This document shows, in pieces, positions 1 to 5,301 of a stretch of DNA of 8,519 bases; within the stretch, counting starts at the first letter, position 1; the number at the start of each line of letters is the position of its first letter. This DNA comes from Bacteroidales bacterium UBA1756 (GTDB lineage: Bacteria > Bacteroidota > Bacteroidia > Bacteroidales > WCHB1-69). The position numbers were made by a program, and so were the translations under genes. The stretch is from the NCBI GenBank assembly GCA_002314795.1, contig DCHI01000062.1, positions 1 through 8,519 of the forward strand, given 5' to 3'. The notes below the pieces were generated by a model that was given only the letters and a program-made list of their open reading frames with translations, was not told where the DNA came from and did not search any database.

Positions 1-53
1 CGTTTGCATTTTTTGTCAAAATAATGCTGATAAAATAAAATTTTGTTAAAAAA

Positions 54-91
54 GTCACAATGTGACGCGGGACGCCACAATGTGACGGTCC
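54..91. repeat. Two adjacent copies of a CACA-A-TGTG palindrome
   Basis: The first copy, at 54-66, is a perfect inverted repeat, GTCACA then A then TGTGAC. The second, at 69-91, is centred on A80 and pairs CACA with TGTG, then GACG-type flanks with one mismatch and one bulged G. The core GACGCCACAATGTGACG occurs again at 631-647, about 550 bases away, so this is a repeated unit and not a chance hairpin. It could be a dispersed REP-like element or a protein-binding site; the sequence does not decide. Confidence 0.7.
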
Positions 92-112
92 AACACATTC
101 GGGGAAAAAAAT

Positions 113-135
113 TCCCCTCCTTTTGAAGGAGGGGA
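113..135. repeat. REP-like hairpin with GGGGTGG tail
   Basis: TCCCCTCCTT (113-122) and AAGGAGGGGA (126-135) form a perfect 10-base-pair stem with a 3-base loop. They are followed by ATAAAGGGGTGG (135-146). A strong stem flanked on one side by a conserved short G-rich tail resembles REP elements mobilised by RAYT (IS200-like Y1) transposases, but no transposase is in the window. The stem has no T tract on either side long enough to make a convincing intrinsic terminator. Confidence 0.6.
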
Positions 136-251
136 TAAAGGGGTGGTAATATAGAAATCAAATTCAAATCAAAAACGAGAAAATCATTCTCAATACGCAA
201 TAAATCAATAACTTATAATACACATTCTAAAATTAATCGCATCGCCAGTAG

Positions 252-279
252 TTAATAGATAATAATTAATAGTTAGAGG
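252..279. repeat. Degenerate AT-rich heptad repeat
   Basis: The stretch divides into 7-base units TTAATAG, ATAATAA, TTAATAG and TTAGAGG. The units are imperfect and the region is AT-rich, so this is weaker than the arrays at 651-713 and 823-850, but the period is the same. Confidence 0.35.
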
Positions 280-307
280 TTTTCAGTTAGCGACTTGGAG
301 ACGGCCC

Positions 308-323
308 TTCGTTTCTTAGTTTC
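308..323. repeat. Short copy of the TTAGTTTC octad repeat
   Basis: TTCGTTTC followed by TTAGTTTC repeats the start of the longer octad array at 773-804 (TTCGTTCC, TTAGTTCC, TTAGTTTC) in the same orientation. It is followed by a short 7-base repeat, ATTCTAA twice, at 334-347. The two octad copies are about 450 bases apart. Confidence 0.5.
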
Positions 324-400
324 CCAGTTCTTAATTCTAAATTCTAAATTATTTCGGGCGTTCCGGCTCCCGTTGGTCGCCGTCGGGCTTTCAAACGTAC

Positions 401-419
401 AGACGTTTCATAAACGTCT
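401..419. repeat. Perfect AGACGTTT inverted repeat
   Basis: AGACGTTT (401-408) and AAACGTCT (412-419) form a perfect 8-base-pair stem with loop CAT. Similar GAGACGTTT...AAACGTCTC palindromes are frequent dispersed intergenic repeats in cyanobacteria and Bacteroidota as I recall, and this looks like a member. There is no adjacent T tract, so it is not a typical terminator. Confidence 0.6.
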
Positions 420-601
420 CCACTACACGCGGCGGTGCCATTTGCGCGGCAGATGGCGTGGTGACTTTCACTTCCCTATCGCGCGTGCCGCGCTGTCCCA
501 CGCTCCGTTCCTCCCCGCACACGCACCGTCACCCCGTCCTGTCGTGCGGCGTGCTCGCCCCACACTGCGCCCTATCGGGCTTGTACGGGGTTACCGAGAT
601 G

Positions 602-618
602 CAGCCCCTCCGGGGCTG
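602..618. repeat. CAGCCCC/GGGGCTG inverted repeat
   Basis: CAGCCCC (602-608) pairs perfectly with GGGGCTG (612-618) across a TCC loop. A related but degenerate version, CAGCC then six bases then GGCTG, lies at 721-736, preceded by TG as here. This suggests two diverged copies of one element at the right-hand end of the GC-rich block. Confidence 0.5.
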
Positions 619-629
619 GCCACGATAAA

Positions 630-650
630 GGACGCCACAATGTGACGTCC
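630..650. repeat. Third copy of the CACA-A-TGTG palindrome
   Basis: Centred on A640, this 21-base palindrome has 10-base arms with a single mismatch (C635 against A645). It is the most symmetric of the three copies and runs directly into the heptad array that begins at 651. The other copies are at 54-66 and 69-91. Confidence 0.7.
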
Positions 651-713
651 CTACTTCATACTTCCTACTTCTTACTTCTTACCTCCTACTTCCTACTTCC
701 CACTTCTTACTTT
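651..713. repeat. Heptad tandem array, nine CTACTTC-type units
   Basis: Nine consecutive 7-base units fit the consensus YTACTTC: CTACTTC, ATACTTC, CTACTTC, TTACTTC, TTACCTC, CTACTTC, CTACTTC, CCACTTC, TTACTTT. On the minus strand, the sense strand of the FISUMP pair that ends at 862, this reads GAAGTAG/GAAGTAA and carries stop codons in all three frames. The same unit, as GAAGTAG on the plus strand, follows the GWxTD gene at 8486-8519. Such arrays resemble the heptanucleotide short tandemly repeated repetitive (STRR) sequences known in filamentous cyanobacteria. Confidence 0.85.
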
Positions 714-772
714 TTCGGTGCAGCCTCTACTGGCTGACAAGGATTCTGCTACCGATGGACAATCTCAATTTC

Positions 773-804
773 TTCGTTCCTTAGTTCCTTAGTTTCTTAG
801 TTTC
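773..804. repeat. Octad tandem array, four TTAGTTYC-type units
   Basis: The units are TTCGTTCC, TTAGTTCC, TTAGTTTC and TTAGTTTC. On the minus strand the last three give TAA at 797-799, 789-791 and 781-783, one in each frame. A shorter copy lies at 308-323. No other function is visible. Confidence 0.75.
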
Positions 805-822
805 CAACTTTCGGTTCACCAA

Positions 823-850
823 TCACTGTTCACTGTTCACTATTCACTAA
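823..850. repeat. Heptad tandem array, four TCACTRT-type units
   Basis: The units are TCACTGT, TCACTGT, TCACTAT and TCACTAA, ending 11 bases beyond the stop codon of the 912-residue FISUMP gene. On that gene's strand each unit carries TGA, and the 7-base period puts one in each frame. The last unit overlaps the left arm of the hairpin at 846-866. Confidence 0.75.
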
Positions 851-866
851 CAATTAATTTGTTAGT
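846..866 (-). terminator. Possible hairpin at the end of the FISUMP pair
   Basis: ACTAACAA (846-853) and TTGTTAGT (859-866) form a perfect 8-base-pair stem with a 5-base loop that includes part of the gene's last codons and stop (862-864). The stem is AT-rich and no T tract follows on the minus strand, so it does not meet the usual intrinsic-terminator pattern. It could instead mark the 3' end of the message after processing. Confidence is low. Confidence 0.25.
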
Positions 867-3600
867 TGTCGCGGACACAGCGGACGGCAGCCTTTTCATT
901 AGTTGAAAATGTCTGATAACAACTCTTGGAAGTTGAGCCCAATGCGTTATACTTAAAGCTTTTACTGCCATACCAAGTAGAAGTCACAAAAACAGACTGC
1001 CAAGATGTTTTATTAGTTAATGGATTGTTTTGATAGCGAACTGAAAATCCCGAACTATTTCTGTCCGGATTTGCATAGTCTCCAGGGTAATCTGCATCGT
1101 TATATGGCCATTCAGGACCTGAGGCCAACTTTAATGACAAATTATAGGAAGAGCCATACGTTGTGCTCGACGTTGGATTTGAGTTAGCCGTACCCGTTGC
1201 CACGTAGGATTCCATAAGATACCAATCTTCGGCAGAAGGTACGTGCCACCCCGTGGGGCACATCCCCTTGGGACTGGTAGAAAATGCAGTTGTACGCCCG
1301 GAAGCTTCATCAAAAGCGGTATATGGCGGATAATTATAACATACATCCGTAGCATTGATTTGAGTTGTCGAATAAGTAAAATCGGTACGTCCGGTCGGTG
1401 ATGTGGTGCAGCGCATATTCTCTTTCAGCCAGCACTGGTTACCGATTTTCACTACACCATATTCGTTGCCTTCGTGGTCGGAAACCTTGTAGATTTTTCC
1501 TTCAGCATCAGTCCATTCCTTGTTGGCAAATAAACCGCCGCCCAGGGCTGTACCGGCTTGAGCCGTTCCCGTACAAGGATTGGTAGAGACGTGACCAAGC
1601 ACCACTTGACGTTTTACCTTGCATCCGTCACCGTTGGCACCCACAACCGTGTAAGTACCTTCCGGCGTGGAAGCCGAGATTTGCAAAGGAACGTTCGCTG
1701 TCCCAACCGTCTCGTTGGTACTGTTTTTCCAAGAATAGCTGGTAGCATAGCTGGATGAGGTTCCGTGGGCATCACTTTGCCCCATAACCGATACGGTTCC
1801 TTGCGAAGGTGATTCAACAACGGCAATCGTGGCTACGGTCCCGCCAGATTGAACCGTCGTACTTGCATTGGCAGTTAAGTATTTCGTATCATTGTCATAG
1901 TAAACCTTGCAAGAGACGGAGACCGTTCCGGTTGCCTGCGGTGTGACGGTGTAGGTGCTTGCCGTACCAACGGTGTGAAGTGCTGTTGACGGAGTCACGT
2001 TCCATTCGTAGGAAGTCGGTGTAGCACCATTCAAATTAGCGGAATAGGTAATCGTACTGGTACCTCCACAATATTTGATGGTAGCCGGTTCATCGGAAGT
2101 GATGGAGGCCGCTGGAACGACGGTTGAGAAAGGTCCGCCGACCTTGCTGGCGCTGCCGATAGCAGTAGTGGCGGTAACTTTCACGTAATATGGGGTAGCC
2201 AGTGAAAGTCCCGTAACAGTTCCCGTAATGGCAGAAGAGCCAATGTTCACATCCGTGGCGCAAGTGCCAGCTGTTGTGGTGCAAGACGAATCCGTGTAGG
2301 CACAGATGGTAGCGCCGGTAACGGTTTGGGTGGCCGTAAAAACGGCACTGATACTCAATGCATTATCAGTAGAATCCGTCTTAGTGACCGAAGTAACCGT
2401 CACACCGGGATTCAAAGTCGTAGCATCCGTCAGCACGGTGTCCTTCTTTTGTCCGTTGTCGGCAATCACTGCCAAATAGTAGTGGGTATTTTGCGCCAAA
2501 CCGCTCACCGTAACGCTGTAGTCTTTCGGAGCAGTGGTAATGATGCTGTCGCGTCCGCAGATGGGAGTGTCGGTATAGTCGGAAGCGGTATAGGCACAGA
2601 CCTTCACTGTTGTGGAAGGAGCCCCGCCCATATCGGTGAGGGAACCCTGCACACTGATTTCGGTGTCGCTTTCGGGAGTGGCCGTCACTGGCTCACTCAG
2701 CACGGGTGCTGCGTAGGGCGTCCCAATGAACTGGGGCGTAGAAGTTGTTGTACCTTTCAAGTTGGTAGCGGCCACCGTTATGAAATAAGTGCCTCCCGGA
2801 TTAAGTCCCGTGAATGTATAACTATTAGTGGTCGTAGGTTGGCAGGTTGCCGCACTCATATCGGCATTGGTTGAAATACAGAAGTTGTAATCGGTGATTG
2901 GGGCACCGCCGTCACTGAAATCGGCAGTTACTTGCAAAGAATTTGTCGTTTCCACAAAACTCATATTGTTAAAAACGGGATTGGTAGCCGTACGAAGACG
3001 GTTCAAAGTGTCTTGAATGGCATCCATACGAGTCTGCATCGCGGCAAACTGTCTTTGGATGCTATCGAAAACGGTCAGCAAGTCACAGGCATTCACAGCC
3101 ACGTCTCTACAGGTAGTAGAAGTAGTTGAAAAATCAAAGCCGGATGGCACGGTAACCGTGTCGTTGAAATGGTTCTTTCCAGTAAAACTGTTGTCTTGAT
3201 TAAGCGAGGCAGCATTGGCAGTGTGCAATGCGTAAGGAACGGGAGAAACGGGGTCGGTAACGACGAGGTCCCCGGAGCCCAAGTGGAACGTCTGTTTGAA
3301 ACTTGCTTCGCTCCAGTTCGTCACGGACTCTATGGAACCCGTAAATGAGGTACGTCCCGTGGCACTGCCGACATAGAACGAGACCATACCGTTATGGTCC
3401 GTCGTGATAGTTCGTTCTTCTCTGTACTTTGCTGTCGTCCCTTGCAGAATCTGAATCTCAACGAGAAAGGTAGAATCTTGTACGAGCCGGTTACTCGCAT
3501 TTCTAACTACGGCCTGATAAAGAAACGTCGGGGACGTCTGTGCGAAAGACGCAACAATAGCCGCAAATAAGATGGTTAATAAAAGGATAGATTTTTTCAT
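862..3600 (-). CDS. Secreted multidomain FISUMP protein with coiled coil and Fn3-like repeats
   Basis: This 912-residue exported protein probably acts at the cell surface as an adhesin-like or structural protein; no enzyme motif is visible. Residues 1-20 are a signal peptide ending SFA before Q21. Residues 26-125 are the FxYQAVVRN...VPYA module typical of Bacteroidota surface proteins. Residues 174-202 form a coiled coil with an unbroken 4-3 hydrophobic spacing (L174, F178, I181, F185, M188, M192, I195, L199, L202). Three fibronectin-III-like repeats follow (about 207-296, 297-396, 398-490), each with a GL..x..Y(Y/F) strand motif and a nearby group of cysteines. Two Ig/PKD-like segments (about 497-580 and 590-668) are less certain. 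Residues 698-912 are a FISUMP domain, with YGVVKIGNQCWLKENMR, CPTGWHVPS, GFSVRY and the terminal VRCVRDN. The start is chosen for the signal peptide; the leader is AT-rich with no Shine-Dalgarno sequence. It lies 42 bases after the other FISUMP gene and is probably co-transcribed with it. No lipobox or clear type IX sorting domain is seen. Confidence 0.93.
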   Translation of the reverse strand: MKKSILLLTILFAAIVASFAQTSPTFLYQAVVRNASNRLVQDSTFLVEIQILQGTTAKYREERTITTDHNGMVSFYVGSATGRTSFTGSIESVTNWSEASFKQTFHLGSGDLVVTDPVSPVPYALHTANAASLNQDNSFTGKNHFNDTVTVPSGFDFSTTSTTCRDVAVNACDLLTVFDSIQRQFAAMQTRMDAIQDTLNRLRTATNPVFNNMSFVETTNSLQVTADFSDGGAPITDYNFCISTNADMSAATCQPTTTNSYTFTGLNPGGTYFITVAATNLKGTTTSTPQFIGTPYAAPVLSEPVTATPESDTEISVQGSLTDMGGAPSTTVKVCAYTASDYTDTPICGRDSIITTAPKDYSVTVSGLAQNTHYYLAVIADNGQKKDTVLTDATTLNPGVTVTSVTKTDSTDNALSISAVFTATQTVTGATICAYTDSSCTTTAGTCATDVNIGSSAITGTVTGLSLATPYYVKVTATTAIGSASKVGGPFSTVVPAASITSDEPATIKYCGGTSTITYSANLNGATPTSYEWNVTPSTALHTVGTASTYTVTPQATGTVSVSCKVYYDNDTKYLTANASTTVQSGGTVATIAVVESPSQGTVSVMGQSDAHGTSSSYATSYSWKNSTNETVGTANVPLQISASTPEGTYTVVGANGDGCKVKRQVVLGHVSTNPCTGTAQAGTALGGGLFANKEWTDAEGKIYKVSDHEGNEYGVVKIGNQCWLKENMRCTTSPTGRTDFTYSTTQINATDVCYNYPPYTAFDEASGRTTAFSTSPKGMCPTGWHVPSAEDWYLMESYVATGTANSNPTSSTTYGSSYNLSLKLASGPEWPYNDADYPGDYANPDRNSSGFSVRYQNNPLTNKTSWQSVFVTSTWYGSKSFKYNALGSTSKSCYQTFSTNEKAAVRCVRDN

Positions 3601-3642
3601 AAATATTTGATTTTGATTATATTAATTATTAAAAAAACATCT

Positions 3643-4818
3643 TTAATAATCTAAAACGCAGCGCACGCTAAATCCATTAAGCTGGCTTGTCGGAACGATT
3701 TCAATAGTTCCGCAGGCCGAACCGAATTCGCACGCGTGATAGATTGTACCACCGACTTCTGCTGTCCAGAAGTACGCACGCACGCCGAGTCCTTCGTACC
3801 GTCCGAGGTTTGCGTTATAATAACCCGCCGGAAGGAATGAAAAGCCATAATCATCTGTGCCAATATCCGGAATCCAGCCGGAAGACATCAGTTCCGGTGC
3901 ATCAGCTATTGCCAATAGGTATTCCATTTCGGTTTCGGATGGAATGTGCCATCCGTCGGGACAGATGCCCTGCATTTGCGTTCCAACAATATTATAATTG
4001 GTAGCGGCATTCCACGTGTAAAGGTGTCCGTACGTGTCGACCACGTCCGTCACTCCGGGAGCATACGAAGCCGGATAGGTCATCACGTTGGGAACCGCAC
4101 TCCTGTCCGCATAACGGAGCGTCCGCATATTCTTTCCCGTCCAGCAGTAATAACCGAGACGCACGATCGGATACGAATGGCCATCAATGTCTGCTACCGT
4201 ACTCCCGCAATTAAAATAATCAAGAAAGACATTCGGGCGACACACTTTCGACTGACCGGCGACCGACGCGGTCCACAACACTTGTGTAGTGTCACCAACT
4301 AAATAGTCGTAAGAATTGGCACGATCCAGAAGCAACACGACCGGGCCATCGGAATATGCGGAGCCTGCCGGAAGAATCTGCGGCTCCGGAATCGTCACCG
4401 GATACGTCTCGTGCCCGGACACTGGCGTCTGAAAGACAAAGTCACCCAAGCAGGTCATTTCATAGACCTGACGATAGATGGTGGCATCGTAGCCCTCATA
4501 CGTCGTTGTGCGAATCGTGTTCGCTCCTGCGGTATAAGACCCCATTTCGTCAGACAGCAGAAGCATTGTGTCGCGGACGACGGTTGTGTAGCCCTGTTGG
4601 ATGCCTTCAGCCACCAAAGGGACCGAATCAGCGTCCGGAGCGTGCTGACCGAAAGTCTGTCCAACGGAATAGGCCACACCGTTGTTGGAGTTGTTACCGA
4701 CGGACATAATGCCGCGCATCACAGTTCCTTGTGCGAAAGATGCAACGCACAAAAAAAGAATGAAAATTGCTGGGAACAGTTTTTTTATCATCGTTTTTAT
4801 TATAAAAATTTTCTTCAT
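3643..4818 (-). CDS. Secreted FISUMP domain protein
   Basis: This is a 391-residue exported protein of unknown role, first of the minus-strand pair. The signal peptide ends SFA before Q30. C24 is inside it, but LFLC is not a lipobox. ATG codons at 4816-4818 and 4789-4791 both fit: the second (M10, MIKKLFPAIF) gives a more standard signal peptide length, so the true start is uncertain. Residues 38-77 carry a SVGNNSNNGVAYSVGQTF...AEGIQQGY pattern, resembling a module found at the N terminus of many secreted Bacteroidota proteins. Residues 80-200 are unrecognised. Residues 204-391 are a FISUMP domain, with the typical YPIVRLGYYCWTGKNMR, LYTWNAATN, GICPDGWHIPS, YFWTAE and GFSVRCVLDY blocks. It shares the FISUMP domain with its neighbour but has a wholly different N terminus, so the pair is a domain paralogy and not a simple tandem gene duplication. 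Confidence 0.93.
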   Translation of the reverse strand: MKKIFIIKTMIKKLFPAIFILFLCVASFAQGTVMRGIMSVGNNSNNGVAYSVGQTFGQHAPDADSVPLVAEGIQQGYTTVVRDTMLLLSDEMGSYTAGANTIRTTTYEGYDATIYRQVYEMTCLGDFVFQTPVSGHETYPVTIPEPQILPAGSAYSDGPVVLLLDRANSYDYLVGDTTQVLWTASVAGQSKVCRPNVFLDYFNCGSTVADIDGHSYPIVRLGYYCWTGKNMRTLRYADRSAVPNVMTYPASYAPGVTDVVDTYGHLYTWNAATNYNIVGTQMQGICPDGWHIPSETEMEYLLAIADAPELMSSGWIPDIGTDDYGFSFLPAGYYNANLGRYEGLGVRAYFWTAEVGGTIYHACEFGSACGTIEIVPTSQLNGFSVRCVLDY

Positions 4819-5050
4819 ATTCAGTAATTTAAGATTTATAGTAAGATTTATTTTTGAGGCAAAAAAGAAAAAAAAGAATATTTTCTACTCAATACATTTT
4901 CATGAAAAAAAGGAAAAAATCGTAAACTTTATTACACAAAAATGCATTGTAACTTTTTTCATTTTCAAGAGAAAAATGTTTTAAATAATCTATAAATCAA
5001 CATTTCTTTCATTTTTGTCATTTTTATTTCTCTCATTGAAAAAAGCGCGA

Positions 5051-5058
5051 CAAAAATA
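5051..5058 (-). promoter_or_regulatory. Candidate -7 box for the FISUMP pair
   Basis: On the minus strand this reads TATTTTTG, matching the Bacteroidota -7 consensus TAnnTTTG, and is followed by TCGCGC. No TTG-type -33 box is present at the expected distance upstream, and the implied leader would be about 225 bases. In such AT-rich DNA a chance match is likely. Confidence 0.35.
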
Positions 5059-5178
5059 CAACATTTTGTTTACATATTGCATATTTTTATAATTTTCAAA
5101 ATAAAAACAAAAACTATAGATATACTATTTAAAAAAATTTATCATATAATACAAAAGCATCATTTCACTAAAAATCCC

Positions 5179-5214
5179 AACTTTATAAACTTTATAAACC
5201 TTACGAACTTTACA
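5179..5214. repeat. Nonad tandem repeat, four AACTTTATA-type units
   Basis: The units AACTTTATA, AACTTTATA, AACCTTACG and AACTTTACA are followed by a partial AACT. The array ends 11 bases before the plus-strand -7 box, so it occupies the position where the -33 element should lie. It may therefore be part of the promoter, and changes in unit number would alter the upstream contacts. Confidence 0.7.
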
Positions 5215-5225
5215 AACTAAAATCG

Positions 5226-5233
5226 TACCTTTG
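5226..5233 (+). promoter_or_regulatory. -7 box of the protease-GWxTD operon
   Basis: TACCTTTG followed by CG is a full match to the Bacteroidota sigma-ABfr -7 consensus TAnnTTTG. It predicts transcription starting near 5237-5242 and a leader of about 60-65 bases before the ATG at 5302. The -33 position, about 20 bases upstream, falls in the nonad repeat and reads TTACG, only a weak match to TTG. Confidence 0.65.
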
Positions 5234-5301
5234 CGCCCGTTTTCAGAACCATTGAAATCAAAAAAAGATAGAATCTTCAATCATCAAGAAATCAACTTAT
5301 T

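Larger units (their letters stand above)
1..861. other. Gene-free mosaic of intergenic repeats
   Basis: This segment lies downstream of the minus-strand FISUMP pair and holds no convincing gene. It is built of short palindromes (54-91, 113-135, 401-419, 602-618, 630-650) and short tandem arrays (252-279, 308-323, 651-713, 773-804, 823-850). Between them is a GC-rich block at about 355-625, in contrast to the AT-rich DNA at 1-60 and 150-300. The GC-rich block has an open plus-strand frame, but its translation is rich in Arg and Pro, resembles no family, begins in one repeat and ends inside a palindrome, so I do not call it. The block resembles the dispersed repeat mosaics common in intergenic DNA of uncultured Bacteroidales; that is recollection and inference, not a database result. 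Confidence 0.7.
4819..5301. other. AT-rich divergent intergenic region
   Basis: This 483-base region separates the two divergent gene pairs. It is very AT-rich, with long A and T runs around 4860-4920 and 4941-5060. It holds a plus-strand -7 box (5226-5233), a 9-base tandem repeat (5179-5214) and a minus-strand -7 candidate (5051-5058). A 7-base inverted repeat (AAATGTT 4974-4980, AACATTT 4999-5005) is no more than expected in such DNA. I see no RNA gene or riboswitch. The long separation from the minus-strand start leaves room for a regulatory leader, but none is demonstrated. Confidence 0.6.

Noticed and set aside
6..27. Possible hairpin GCATTTTTT...AAAATAATGC at the left edge, considered as a terminator
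   Set aside because: The stem is AT-only beyond four bases, has a bulge and lacks a following T tract. The gene it would serve lies outside the window.
295..645. Open plus-strand frame of 116 codons in the left region
   Set aside because: It runs across an octad repeat, an inverted repeat and a GC-rich block and ends inside a palindrome. The translation is Arg- and Pro-rich with no signal peptide, domain or ribosome binding site, so it is most likely a chance frame in repeat DNA.
2326..2874. Plus-strand open frame (182 codons) inside the 912-residue FISUMP gene
   Set aside because: It is antisense to the Fn3-like repeats, and its Ser, Gly and Arg-rich translation reflects the Thr/Ser/Ala-rich sense protein. 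No start signal or domain is seen.
4682..4984. Plus-strand open frame running from the FISUMP gene into the AT-rich intergenic region
   Set aside because: The translation is mostly Lys, Phe and Ile from A and T runs, and half of it is antisense to a signal peptide. It is not gene-like.
4974..5005. AAATGTT/AACATTT inverted repeat, considered as an invertible-promoter end
   Set aside because: Arms of 7 bases separated by 18 bases in very AT-rich DNA are expected by chance. No recombinase gene is nearby, and the arms do not flank a promoter.
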